Notes: a model not told the origin generated them from the letters alone. Numbered from the stretch's first letter, positions 51,557 through 60,013 are shown. The stretch is 64,000 nt of DNA from JACKFB01 sp041389525 (GCA_041389525.1 JAWKRR010000006.1:124001-188000), one strand, 5' to 3'. Numbers and translations: made by a program.

Positions 51557-52054
51557 TTAGCGTTCGTCCCCGCCCAGCAAGGTCCGGAGCTTTCCGGCCG
51601 CGTCAGGCTGGTCGAGCCAGGGGTCGTCCTGCGGCGGCAGCGTGTCCGCGAGGGGCCTCTGGGCGGCGGACTCGATCGTAGCAGAGTGGACGCCAAGCCG
51701 CCCGTCTCCCGCGCGCTCGGTCTGTTCCCGCCACGCAAAGAGACGCCCGGGGTGTTCGTTGCCGTTGGGGACCGGCGGTTCGTCGAAGAGCGGGGCGACC
51801 CCGATGCCACCGGAGCGGGCCAAGTGCTCGCCCATGGCCTGCTCGATGAGGTGGTCGTACAGGCCGTCGGTCGAGCTGCCCGCAAAGAGCCCCGACTTCG
51901 GCACCGTCTGACGCATGGACACGAAGAGCTGCTGGAGCAGGATCGCTTCGAACGCCTCGCCCATCGAGGGCGCGCCAGGATGACTCGGCGGCTTGGGCGT
52001 GTTCGGCCCGAGGATCGTCGGGTCGAACCCAGGCATGCCCAGCTTCGTATCCAT
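51557..52054 (-). CDS. flgJ: Rod-binding protein FlgJ, N-terminal domain only
   Basis: 165 aa. The rod-binding domain is clear: EAFEAILLQQLFVSMRQTVPKSGLF, DGLYDHLIEQAMGEHLARSGGIGVA. The C-terminal glucosaminidase/muramidase domain of enteric FlgJ is absent; instead about 65 polar residues follow. Rod assembly through the wall then needs a separate hydrolase. ATG overlaps the flgI stop region (single base). Confidence 0.87.
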   Translation of the reverse strand: MDTKLGMPGFDPTILGPNTPKPPSHPGAPSMGEAFEAILLQQLFVSMRQTVPKSGLFAGSSTDGLYDHLIEQAMGEHLARSGGIGVAPLFDEPPVPNGNEHPGRLFAWREQTERAGDGRLGVHSATIESAAQRPLADTLPPQDDPWLDQPDAAGKLRTLLGGDER

Positions 52055-53172
52055 TAGAGCACCACCAGCTCCGCGTGAATCGCGCCGGCGGTGTGCATGG
52101 CCTGGAGAATCTCGACGAGGTCACGCGGGCTCGCGCCCAGGGCGTTCAACGAACGGACGACCGCCTGAAGCGTCGTGCCGGGGGCGACCAACTCAAGCTT
52201 GGGTTTGCCGCTGGTGGCGCTGACGGCGGAGCGCTGAGCTACCGCGGTCTGTCCGCCGGCGAGGGGGGCGGGCTGGGACACGACTGGCGACTCGCGAATC
52301 TCAATGGTCAGCGGGCCGTGGGAGACCGCCACCGCCCCGATCTGCACGTCCTCGCCCATGACCACCGTGCCCGTGCGCCCGTTGATCACGACCTTGGCGG
52401 GGAAATCGGGCGTGACCGAGAGGATCTCGACCTCCGCGATGAAGTCCGCGACGCTCTCTTGGCGCCCGGTCGGCACGGCGATCTCGATGACGCCGGCGTC
52501 GATGGTCTTCGCCATCCCGGCCGCGCCGCCCAGCGCCGCCGCGGCCGCCTCGACCGCCTGAGTGATCGCTTTGGCCGTCGCAAAGTCGGGGCGGTCGAGC
52601 TGAATGCGCAACACGCCGCCCGCCGCCAACTCAAGCGGGACGCTGCGCTCGACGATGGCGCCGCCGGGGATGCGGCCCACGTTGAGATGGTTCTGCACCA
52701 GCCGGCTGCCGGAGCGCCCCACCGCGCCGAATCCGCCGACCTGAATCGGGCCCTGCGCCATCGCGTAGGTCTGCCCGTTGATGGCGAGCAGCGGCGTGAG
52801 GACCAGCGTGCCGCCAACCAGGCTTCGAGCGTCCCCGATGGCGCTGACCGTCACGTCCATCGGCGTGCCTGGCTTGGCCAGCGCCGGCAGAGTGCCAGTC
52901 ACCATGACGGCCGCCACGTCGCGCAGGACGAGGTCCTTCGGGTCGATGCGGACGCCCAACCTTGAGAGCATCGCGGCCAGCGATTGAAGCGTGAAGGCAG
53001 AGCGCTGGGTGTCGCCGGTGCGGTCCAGGCCCACCACGAGGCCGTAGCCCACGAGCTGGTTGCCTCGCACGCCGGCTGCGCGGCCGATGTCCTTGATGCG
53101 CACCGCCTGCGCCGGGGCCACCGTCGAGAAGACGAGCAGCGCCGCCATCGCGATGATTCGAAGTGTGCTCAC
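52054..53172 (-). CDS. flgI: Flagellar P-ring protein FlgI
   Basis: 372 aa. Signal peptide MSTLRIIAMAALLVFSTVAPAQA, then the family's opening VRIKDIGRAAGVRGNQLVGYGLVVGLDRTGD, and further on MDVTVSAIGDARSLVGGTLVLTPL and VVINGRTGTVVMGEDVQIGAVAVSHG. Builds the periplasmic ring around the rod. The start overlaps the flgA stop by four bases. Confidence 0.97.
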   Translation of the reverse strand: MSTLRIIAMAALLVFSTVAPAQAVRIKDIGRAAGVRGNQLVGYGLVVGLDRTGDTQRSAFTLQSLAAMLSRLGVRIDPKDLVLRDVAAVMVTGTLPALAKPGTPMDVTVSAIGDARSLVGGTLVLTPLLAINGQTYAMAQGPIQVGGFGAVGRSGSRLVQNHLNVGRIPGGAIVERSVPLELAAGGVLRIQLDRPDFATAKAITQAVEAAAAALGGAAGMAKTIDAGVIEIAVPTGRQESVADFIAEVEILSVTPDFPAKVVINGRTGTVVMGEDVQIGAVAVSHGPLTIEIRESPVVSQPAPLAGGQTAVAQRSAVSATSGKPKLELVAPGTTLQAVVRSLNALGASPRDLVEILQAMHTAGAIHAELVVL

Positions 53173-53861
53173 GGCATGACCTCCACGGTGGTCGAGTCGA
53201 CGACCCGGGCCCGCACCACGCGTCCGGTCATCCCGATGCGGACGCGCACGTCGTCGCCGACCGCGCCGCGCTCAAGCGTCTCGCCGCGGGCGCGAATCGA
53301 CAGCGCGCCCTCGTGTAGCCTGACCTCCACGCTGTCGCCCCGCTCGAGCACGGAGGGGGTGCTAAGCCAGCCCTCACTGAGCGCCTCGCCCTCGCGCAGG
53401 TCGCGGCGGGGAGCCTTCCCGACCGCCTCGGACACGGACGCCAGCTGGCCCGGCCGCAGGGACTCCATGGCGATGCTCAGGTCGCCCGCCACCATCGGGC
53501 GGCCCCGCTCAAGCGGCCTCGCCGCGACGACGACGGGAACCGTGGCGGCGACAGGTGCGCTGACCCAGGTCCAGGCTTCGCCCCCGCCGCGCAGCACGAA
53601 GCGCGCCCGGGCGGAGACACGTGGCAGCCCGCGCTCATTCGGCGGAAGTTCGACGCCGCTGAGGCGAAGGGCACGCTCCAGCAGCGCGCGGTCGGCGATT
53701 CGCAGCTCCCCGATCTCGAGCTGCGCGCCCTCCGGCAGCGCGGCGCGTTCGTGGACCGCCTCCGTCAGGGCGCGGTGCAGCGCCCGCTCGGCCGGGAGCG
53801 AGCCCGGGGCCAGCGTGCCGCCGAGCGCGACCATCGTCAGCATGGGGAGCAGGGACATCAT
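53169..53861 (-). CDS. flgA: P-ring assembly chaperone FlgA
   Basis: 230 aa. Signal-like N-terminus (LLPMLTMVALGG), then the SAF domain VVVAARPLERGRPMVAGDLSIAMESLRPGQ and C-terminal beta strands SVEVRLHEGALSIRARGETLERGAVGDDVRVRIGMTGRVVRARVVDSTTVEV, a FlgA hallmark. Periplasmic chaperone for FlgI encoded just downstream. Confidence 0.93.
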   Translation of the reverse strand: MMSLLPMLTMVALGGTLAPGSLPAERALHRALTEAVHERAALPEGAQLEIGELRIADRALLERALRLSGVELPPNERGLPRVSARARFVLRGGGEAWTWVSAPVAATVPVVVAARPLERGRPMVAGDLSIAMESLRPGQLASVSEAVGKAPRRDLREGEALSEGWLSTPSVLERGDSVEVRLHEGALSIRARGETLERGAVGDDVRVRIGMTGRVVRARVVDSTTVEVMP

Positions 53862-53873
53862 CTGGCGGCGACC

Positions 53874-54662
53874 TCAGCGCAACTGCGTGGTGGTCTGCAG
53901 CATCTCGTCGGAGGCGCGGATGACCCGTGAGTTCAGCTCGTACGCGCGCTGCGCCGCGATCAGCTCGATCATCTCCTCCACCACGACGACATTTGAGCCC
54001 TCCAGCGAGCCCTGGGAGATGATCCCGAGGCCCTGGTCGCCCGGCAGCCCGTCGAGCGGCTCACCGGCGGCCGCCGTGGCTTGGTACAGGCTGTGGCCGA
54101 GGCTCTTCAGGCCGGCGGGGTTGATGAACTGGGTGAGCTCGATCCGCCCGATCTCGAGCGCGTCGGTGTCCCCCGGCTGGTGGGACTTCACCGTGCCGTC
54201 TTGCTCCACGGTGATGGCGGTGGTGTCGGGCGGCACGAGCAGCGGCGGATCCAGCGGCCGGCCCTCGATGTTCACGATGCGGCCGTCCGCGTCGAGCTTG
54301 AAGGCGCCAGCCCGCGTGTACGCGATGGTCCCGTCGGCCATCCCGACGCGGAAGAAGCCCGGGCCCTCGATGGCGAGGTCGAGCTGGTTCTGCGTCTGCA
54401 GCAAGTCGCCACCGGTGAAGATCTTCTGGGTGGCGATGGGGCGCGTGCCCTGACCGATCTCCAGCGGGAGCGGCGATCCTTGCGCCAAGGAGTCCTCGCT
54501 GCGCCGAGCGGCCCGGACCTCTTGGTAGAAGAGGTCCTGGAACTCCGCCCGAGCCTTCTTGAAGCCCGTCGTGTTCACGTTGGCGAGGTTGTTGGCGATG
54601 ACGTCGATGTGAAGCTGCTGCGCTTCCATACCGGACGCGGCGCTGTGGAGGCTGCGGATCAT
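53874..54662 (-). CDS. flgG: Distal rod protein FlgG
   Basis: 262 aa. IRSLHSAASGMEAQQLHIDVIANNLANVNTTGFKKARAEFQDLFYQ and the C-terminal EGSNVVVVEEMIELIAAQRAYELNSRVIRASDEMLQTTTQL are textbook FlgG, length typical (260-262). Follows flgF. Confidence 0.97.
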   Translation of the reverse strand: MIRSLHSAASGMEAQQLHIDVIANNLANVNTTGFKKARAEFQDLFYQEVRAARRSEDSLAQGSPLPLEIGQGTRPIATQKIFTGGDLLQTQNQLDLAIEGPGFFRVGMADGTIAYTRAGAFKLDADGRIVNIEGRPLDPPLLVPPDTTAITVEQDGTVKSHQPGDTDALEIGRIELTQFINPAGLKSLGHSLYQATAAAGEPLDGLPGDQGLGIISQGSLEGSNVVVVEEMIELIAAQRAYELNSRVIRASDEMLQTTTQLR

Positions 54663-54750
54663 GGTGGCCCCATGGTCAGGGTGAGATTCGACTTGAGCGC
54701 GTGGGTTTCGTCAGCGCGTCGCGGCGATGGCGACGCCGCGAGCCAGGGAG

Positions 54751-55473
54751 TTAGCGGGCCAGCCCCGAGGCGGTCTGGTCCATCTCGCGGTAGGTGGTGA
54801 TGACCTGGTGCAGCGCTTCGTAGTGACGCTGAACCGTGATGAGCTCGGTCATCATGGCGATGGCGGGGGTATTGGACTCCTCGATGAAGCCTTGCATGAC
54901 CGACACGGGGCCCATGTCCTGCGAGGCCTCGGTCGGCGGGATGAAGAGGCCGGCAGAGTCGCGGTCCAGCGACTTCGCGAGGTCCACGCGGGCGAGGCCG
55001 ATCTGCCCGAGATAGGTCTCGCCGGTGCGAATCGTCCCGTCGGCGTCGATCTCCGGGATGAGGTCCGTCGGCAGGTGGATCCGGGCGCCGTCGGAGCCCA
55101 GGACCGGCAGCCCGGCCTGGGTGCGGAGGGCGCCGTCTTGTCCCAGGATCATCCGCCCGTTGCGCGTGAGCCGCTCGCCCTCACTGGTCTGGACCCGCAA
55201 GAACGCAGGGCCACTGACCGCGAGGTCCAGCGGGTTGTCGGTCTTGACCAGCGGGCCTTCTTCCAGCCGCGCGATAGGGTCGTCCGCCTGGACGAAGTCC
55301 TTGTCGCCGTCGACCGGCCGATTGCCGCGCTCCTGGTCCAGCACGTCGTGAAACGCGACCGACGAGCGCTTGAAGCCCGGCGATCGGATGTGCGCCAGGT
55401 TCTGCGACAGCACCTCGATCTCAGCGAGCCGACTCACCGTGCCGGAGGCTGCGACGTACATCCCATTGGCCAT
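54751..55473 (-). CDS. flgF: Rod protein FlgF
   Basis: 240 aa from ATG 55473, with AAGGAGAGA upstream; a longer frame is not homologous. NGMYVAASGTVSRLAEIEVLSQNLAHIRSPGFKRSSVAFHDVL and the C-terminal IEESNTPAIAMMTELITVQRHYEALHQVITTYREMD identify a proximal rod protein. First gene of the flgF-flgG-flgA-flgI-flgJ operon under a sigma-54 promoter. Confidence 0.93.
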   Translation of the reverse strand: MANGMYVAASGTVSRLAEIEVLSQNLAHIRSPGFKRSSVAFHDVLDQERGNRPVDGDKDFVQADDPIARLEEGPLVKTDNPLDLAVSGPAFLRVQTSEGERLTRNGRMILGQDGALRTQAGLPVLGSDGARIHLPTDLIPEIDADGTIRTGETYLGQIGLARVDLAKSLDRDSAGLFIPPTEASQDMGPVSVMQGFIEESNTPAIAMMTELITVQRHYEALHQVITTYREMDQTASGLAR

Positions 55474-55541
55474 CGATCTCTCTCCTTGGCCGGCCCGAGG
55501 GGCAAGCCGGTGCGGGCTATCGCACCTGGGCAACTTGAATC

Positions 55542-55557
55542 AGCAAGTCTCGTGCCA
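55542..55557 (-). promoter_or_regulatory. Sigma-54 promoter of the flgF operon
   Basis: Minus strand: TGGCACG-AGAC-TTGCT, a perfect -24/-12 match with 10 bases between GG and GC. Start of transcription about 55531, leader about 58 bases to flgF. Confidence 0.88.
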
Positions 55558-55652
55558 GCCCGAGATCCCAGGTTCTATTGGGGATTTCGGGGCGCCAACC
55601 CGGCAAGGAACGCGACCTGGCCGGCCGAATCTGCCGAGCGCGTTGCCGGCTG

Positions 55653-56111
55653 TCATCGCGTTGACGGCCTGTTGAACCGATGGGCGCGCGCGTCCTCCTC
55701 GAGGTGCCGCTGCTCGGTCGCCGCGGCCTCGCTGCGCCGCTGGGTCTCCACGTAGGCCGCGATATGGGCCGCCCGCAGGTGCTTTCGCCCCGCCTGCCGC
55801 AGCGCGTCCCGCTGGCTGTCCAAGTGCGCTTGGCCCGACTCCATCGCCAGCTCGATTCGGCTGATGCTAGCGCTGTCGGCGGCCCGCGCGTCCTCGAGCA
55901 GCGCCATCATCTGGCCAGGCACGGCTTGCCCACCGCCCGTCAGCGCGAGGCGCGCCGTCGAGATGGCCGCGGTCTCGGCGCTGCGCTTGGCCGCGATCTG
56001 CGCGACCTCCGCCTTCGCGACGTGGGTGCGGTGCTGCGCCTGCTTCTGTCGCAGCTCGGCCGCCCGCAGCAGGAGCTGACTCAGGCGCTCGCCCGTCGCG
56101 TCGATCCGCAT
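55653..56111 (-). CDS. Coiled-coil protein after flgH (FliJ-like possibility)
   Basis: 152 aa, almost entirely charged helix (LLLRAAELRQKQAQHRTHVAKAEVAQIAAKR and RNGQRDALRQAG-type stretches later). It begins right after the flgH stop (zero gap) and has no signal peptide. Size and coiled-coil build resemble FliJ, the export stalk that rotates in the FliI ring, but so does the gene at 57083, and I see no decisive motif. A flagellar role is inferred from operon position. Confidence 0.7.
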   Translation of the reverse strand: MRIDATGERLSQLLLRAAELRQKQAQHRTHVAKAEVAQIAAKRSAETAAISTARLALTGGGQAVPGQMMALLEDARAADSASISRIELAMESGQAHLDSQRDALRQAGRKHLRAAHIAAYVETQRRSEAAATEQRHLEEDARAHRFNRPSTR

Positions 56112-56834
56112 CTAGAACGGCCTGATGAAATCGAGGCCGCGCTGTAGCCACGGGGGCTCGAGCTTCTCGCTGATGACGCCGCGGCCAGTGAACTCGATCT
56201 CGGCGTCGGCGATGAGGTGCGACGCCACGCTGTTGTCCTGCTGGATGTCGACGGGGCGGATGAGGCCGCTGATGTAGAAGTGGTGCTCCTCGGAGTTCAC
56301 CAGGACCACGCGGTGCCCCTCGACGAAGAGGTTCCCGTTCGGCATCACCTGCCGCACCAGGGCCGGCACCGTGGCTTCGAGCTTCTCGGTGCGGCTGGTG
56401 GTCCCCTCGCCACGGAAGGTCGAGCCCGAGCCCATGTTCAGCAGCTCGTTCCCGTTGTCCAGCACGGCTCCCAGCGTGCTCATCAGCCCCAGAAAGGCCG
56501 AGATCTTCATGCTGGTATCCGACGCGCGCGACAGGTCCGTCGACGCGCCGCGCTGGGCGTCGGCCCGCTCGCTGATGCGCACGGTGACGATGTCTCCCAT
56601 GCGCACGGCGCGGTGGTCGGTCACCAGAAAGCTGACCGGATGCGTCGCGCTGAAGAGCGAGCCAGGCGTGGTCTCGCGGTCCAGGTCCTCGAAGGTGACC
56701 GGGCTCTGGTAGTCGCGCTGCTTCGGCACATAGGACTTGATGTGGGAGACCTTGCAGCCGGCCGCTCCCAGCACCAGGCCCAGCCCCAGCGGCGCCAGAA
56801 ACGCGATCGTTATCCACAGGGGTGTCTTGCGCAC
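56112..56834 (-). CDS. flgH: Flagellar L-ring lipoprotein FlgH
   Basis: 240 aa from GTG 56834, preceded by GGAGG; a longer open frame from 57635 is a shadow. Lipobox LGAAGC with Cys about residue 25, then YQSPVTFEDLDRETTPGSLFSA, RAVRMGDIVTVRISERADAQRGASTDLSRAS and GNLFVEGHRVVLVNSEEHHFYISGLIRPVDIQQDNSVASHLIADAEIEFTGRGVISE, typical of FlgH. It forms the outer-membrane ring, proving a diderm envelope. Confidence 0.96.
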   Translation of the reverse strand: MRKTPLWITIAFLAPLGLGLVLGAAGCKVSHIKSYVPKQRDYQSPVTFEDLDRETTPGSLFSATHPVSFLVTDHRAVRMGDIVTVRISERADAQRGASTDLSRASDTSMKISAFLGLMSTLGAVLDNGNELLNMGSGSTFRGEGTTSRTEKLEATVPALVRQVMPNGNLFVEGHRVVLVNSEEHHFYISGLIRPVDIQQDNSVASHLIADAEIEFTGRGVISEKLEPPWLQRGLDFIRPF

Positions 56835-56878
56835 TGAGCTTCCTCCATCGCGCCGGAGCCGACGCAGTGGGAGCACAG

Positions 56879-56894
56879 AGCAAGGGGCGTGCCA
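56879..56894 (-). promoter_or_regulatory. Sigma-54 promoter of flgH
   Basis: Minus strand: TGGCACG-CCCC-TTGCT with exact 10-base spacing of GG and GC. Predicted start about 56868 with a leader of about 34 bases. Confidence 0.85.
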
Positions 56895-57082
56895 GTCGGC
56901 GGAGTCCGGTAAATCCAGGCGTTTCGGGGAGTAGCGCCCGGTCGCACCCGGCAAGATTTGCCCAGTGCCCGGCACGCGGAACCGAGGCCTCGCGCGCCGG
57001 CCGGCCTGAGGTTGGATGTTATCCACAGGCTCCTGTACCGTTCCAAGTCCCCCCACGCGCGATGACCCCGGGAGGCTTCGCG

Positions 57083-57511
57083 ATGAAGAACGACATGCCT
57101 GCCAAGCTGAAGCGGCTCGCCATCGCCCGCGAACGGGCGGCGCGAGGCAAGCGGGCGCGTGCTGAGCAACAGCTGCGCGGCGCTGAGGACGCCATCGAGT
57201 CCCTGGACGCCGAGCAGTTGGCTGCCGAGGCGGCGCTGCGCCAGACGACGCAGACTTTGGACGGTTCGACCCTGCACATCCTCGACGTGGGCCGCGAGAT
57301 CTACGGCGAGCACCGCGATCTCGCGACCCAGAGCCGCGACGAGCAGCAGGTTCGCCGCGATGAGGCGGTCGGGGTGCACGACGCGCACCTGGGAAACGTG
57401 AGCCTGCGCGAGAAGTTGTACGCAGAGCACCGTCGCCGCCGGCAAGCCGAAGTCGAGAAGGCGTTTCAGCGCGAGCTAGACGATCTGGCCTCGCGGCGTC
57501 ACGGCCGCTGA
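57083..57511 (+). CDS. FliJ/YscO-like coiled-coil protein, isolated on the plus strand
   Basis: 142 aa from ATG 57083, with GGAGG eight bases upstream; the frame upstream is not homologous. Charged helices predominate (KLKRLAIARERAARGKRARAEQQLRGAEDAIESLDAEQLAAEAAL and REKLYAEHRRRRQAEVEKAFQRELDDL), a FliJ/YscO pattern, and length is near FliJ's 147. It is the only rightward gene in the right-hand cluster, and its 3' end overlaps mepA tail-to-tail by 13 bases. FliJ is otherwise missing from its usual place after fliI. Confidence 0.65.
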   Translation: MKNDMPAKLKRLAIARERAARGKRARAEQQLRGAEDAIESLDAEQLAAEAALRQTTQTLDGSTLHILDVGREIYGEHRDLATQSRDEQQVRRDEAVGVHDAHLGNVSLREKLYAEHRRRRQAEVEKAFQRELDDLASRRHGR

Positions 57512-58374
57512 GCGTTAGGCTCGCTCGTCGCGGGGTGTCGCGACGGGTGCCGTTCTGAGTCGGATCCCGCGCGCCCCGTTCGCGCCCGAGTCGACGCGGA
57601 CCCACGCCGGCCAGGGATTGGCGCCGCGCGGCCATCGTCGCCGACCCAGCTCCAGCGGGGGCCGGTGTCGACGCAGCCCGCCGCCCGGTCGGCCGGGCCG
57701 CAGTACACGCGCAGGTGGAAGTGGTCGTCGTGGGCCGAGCTGTCGCTTGGCTGATGCAGCACGCGCTCGGCTCGCCTCATGATGGCCGCGTGCTCGCCGC
57801 GCGCTCGAGCGTGGGCGAGCAGCAGCGCGCGCACGGGCTCGGAGACGAAGAGGTACTGGACCGCCGGCCGCTGGCTGGCGAGCAGCGTGCGCACCAGCCA
57901 CCAGGTGCGCGGGACATCCAGGCGCAGGGCGCACCGCTCGCTGGTGCAGCGGCCCGCGCCGTCGAAGCTGCGAAACCCCGGGCTGGCCACGGACTCGCCG
58001 CGCGCGTCCCGGACGTAGAAGAGCAGGTCCACGTCGCGCCCCGACTCGTGGGACGCGTGCCGCGCCAGCTCGCCGCCGCCGTCTGCGCTCGCGTCGGCCA
58101 AGACCAGCGGCGCCCCCGGCACAGCACCCGCGACGGTGCTCGCGGCCCGGGCGATGAGCGCGGCCAGCTCGATCGTCGCGTAGTTGGTCCCGCGTGACCG
58201 CACCGGGCCCGCGAACTCGTGCCACGTGCCCTCGAGCGGCAGCTTGAACCCGTTCTCGAGCCGCCCAGCGCCCGTGGTCCCGACCGACCCAGCGATCGTC
58301 TCGCCCGGCGCGACCAGGGTGAGCGCCACCATCGCGGGCCAAACCACCAGCCGTCTCCGGGCGCAGGCGCTCAC
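57499..58374 (-). CDS. MepA-like murein endopeptidase (LAS/M74 family)
   Basis: 291 aa with an N-terminal signal-like segment (VVWPAMVALTLVAPGETIAG). All LAS zinc/active residues of MepA are present: H109 and D116 in HASHESGRDVD, and H215, H218, H220 in HDDHFH. MepA cuts D-Ala-meso-DAP cross-links in peptidoglycan. The start overlaps the fliA stop, placing it in the fliA operon. Because FlgJ here has no hydrolase, this enzyme may open the wall for the rod (inference). The last 45 residues are basic and poorly conserved. Confidence 0.85.
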   Translation of the reverse strand: MSACARRRLVVWPAMVALTLVAPGETIAGSVGTTGAGRLENGFKLPLEGTWHEFAGPVRSRGTNYATIELAALIARAASTVAGAVPGAPLVLADASADGGGELARHASHESGRDVDLLFYVRDARGESVASPGFRSFDGAGRCTSERCALRLDVPRTWWLVRTLLASQRPAVQYLFVSEPVRALLLAHARARGEHAAIMRRAERVLHQPSDSSAHDDHFHLRVYCGPADRAAGCVDTGPRWSWVGDDGRAAPIPGRRGSASTRARTGRAGSDSERHPSRHPATSEPNAQRP

Positions 58375-59144
58375 ACGCGGTCGGCCGCCTCGAGCACGGC
58401 CTTCAGATCGACCACGGCCGCCTTGTGGATCTGGCAGACGCGGGCCTCGGTGACCGAGAGGATCTCGCCGATCTCTTTGAGCTTCATGTCTTCGAAATAA
58501 TAGAGCGAGAGCACCTGCTGGTGCCGCTCCGGGAGCTGGCGGATCGCGTCGACGAGGATGAGGCGCAGGGTCGAGCGATCGATGCGGGTCGCGGCCAGCT
58601 CGGCCCGCAGGTCGGGCATGTCCTCGTTCTCGGTGGAGACGAACCGCACCTGCTGCAGCTCGCGCCGCGTGGTGTGGAGCTGGTCGACCGTGACCTTCAA
58701 GGTGTCAGCGATCTCCTGCTCGCTCGGCTCGCGTCCCAGCTCGTTGGCGAGCTCGGCGACCGCACGCTCGAACGCCCGCACCTTCCTGCGCTGCGGCTGC
58801 GACATCGGGTCCATGCGGCGCAGCTCGTCGAGGATGGCGCCGCGGATACGGAACTCCGCGTAGGTCCGAAATGGCCGGCCACCCGCGGGGTCGTAGTTCT
58901 CGCGCGCCTGGAGCAGGCCCATAATCCCGACCGAGATCAGGTCGTCCACGTCCACCACGCCACCGGAGCTGTGGGCGAAGCGGCGGGCGAGTCGCCGAAC
59001 CAAGCCGGCGTGCTCGGCGATGATCTCCTCGGGCGACGGGCGCTCCTCGTCGCCGGTGACCTCCCCGCTGCCTGCGGCGGCGTACGCGGCGTTGAGCTTG
59101 CGGCGCAGGGCGCGTGGTTTGGTCGGTGGCATGGTGTCGGTCAC
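58371..59144 (-). CDS. fliA: Flagellar sigma factor FliA (sigma-28)
   Basis: 257 aa. Sigma-70 family regions are in order: region 2 HAGLVRRLARRFAHSSGGVVDVDDLISVGIMGLLQARENYDPAGGRPFRTYAEFRIRGAILDELRRMD, region 3 with LANELGREPSEQEIADTLKVTVDQL, and region 4 LPERHQQVLSLYYFEDMKLKEIGEILSVTEARVCQIHKAAV. Region 1 is short, as in FliA. Its partner anti-sigma FlgM lies 7 kb away. The start overlaps flhG (ATGA). Confidence 0.95.
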   Translation of the reverse strand: MTDTMPPTKPRALRRKLNAAYAAAGSGEVTGDEERPSPEEIIAEHAGLVRRLARRFAHSSGGVVDVDDLISVGIMGLLQARENYDPAGGRPFRTYAEFRIRGAILDELRRMDPMSQPQRRKVRAFERAVAELANELGREPSEQEIADTLKVTVDQLHTTRRELQQVRFVSTENEDMPDLRAELAATRIDRSTLRLILVDAIRQLPERHQQVLSLYYFEDMKLKEIGEILSVTEARVCQIHKAAVVDLKAVLEAADRV

Positions 59145-60013
59145 TGTACGGAACCCCGTGATTCGGCGCTCGTGCTCGCGGCGGCGTCTGCCAGCAGTCG
59201 CGTCCAGAAGAGCTGCAGCCGCCCGTCAGGCCCCGTGGGCGCCGGTCGGCTCAGTATATCATCGGCCAGCTTGGCGAGTGCCTGGGCGGCCGGACTGGCG
59301 GGATAGGCCACGACCAACGGGAGCTGGGCCATCACCGCTTCGCGCACGTGGGCGTCGCGCGGGATCGCCCCGACGAAGTCCAGCGAGACGGGCAAAAACC
59401 GAGCGCACAGCTGGTCCAGACGCTCGAACACGTCGCGGGCCTCTTCCTTGCCGACGACCTGGTTCAGCACGACGCCGACCCGGGTGACGCCGCAGTGGCG
59501 CGACAGCACCTTGATCATGGCGTAGGCGTCCGCCATCGCGGTCGGTTCGGGCGTCGCGACGACCAGCACTTCCTGGGCCGCGCCGGCGAAAAAGCGCGCG
59601 TTTGAGCCGATGCCGGCCGCCGTGTCGACGAGCACCGTGTCGAACTGGTCGCCCAGCCCGTCCACGGACTCGAGCAGCTCGCGTTGGGCCATCACGGAGA
59701 GCTCGGCCAGCTCGGCCACACCGGAGCCGCCGGGCAAGATCGTCACGCCGTGCTTGGACTCCAGCAGCACATCCTCGATGCCGACCTCGCCCGCGAGCAG
59801 ATGCCGCAGCGTGGCCCGCGGCTGCAGGTCCATCAGGATGTCCACGTTCGCGAGGCCCGTGTCGCCGTCGATGATGAGGACCCGCCGCCCCTGGCGCGCG
59901 AAGAGCAGCGCCAAGTTCACCGTGAGGCTGGTCTTGCCCACGCCGCCCTTGCCGCTGGTCACGGCGACGACACGCAGCGAGCGCAATGGGGACGGACGTT
60001 CGGGGGCGTTCAT
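59141..60013 (-). CDS. flhG: Flagellar number regulator FlhG (MinD-like ATPase)
   Basis: 290 aa. Deviant Walker A SGKGGVGKTS at 20-29, DGDTGLANVDILMDLQPRATLRHLLAG, VLVDTAAGIGSNARFF and the typical FlhG TPEPTAMADAYAMIKVL are visible. FlhG limits flagellar number and works with FlhF. The usual N-terminal DQAxxLR helix, which stimulates FlhF GTPase in other bacteria, is not evident; the protein starts only 14 residues before the ATPase strand. The C-terminal 30 residues are polar. Confidence 0.92.
   Translation of the reverse strand: MNAPERPSPLRSLRVVAVTSGKGGVGKTSLTVNLALLFARQGRRVLIIDGDTGLANVDILMDLQPRATLRHLLAGEVGIEDVLLESKHGVTILPGGSGVAELAELSVMAQRELLESVDGLGDQFDTVLVDTAAGIGSNARFFAGAAQEVLVVATPEPTAMADAYAMIKVLSRHCGVTRVGVVLNQVVGKEEARDVFERLDQLCARFLPVSLDFVGAIPRDAHVREAVMAQLPLVVAYPASPAAQALAKLADDILSRPAPTGPDGRLQLFWTRLLADAAASTSAESRGSVQ

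Noticed and set aside
56112..57635. 507-aa extended reading frame for flgH
   Set aside because: The extra N-terminal 267 codons are basic and non-homologous. GTG 56834 has a GGAGG site, a lipoprotein signal and a sigma-54 promoter just upstream.
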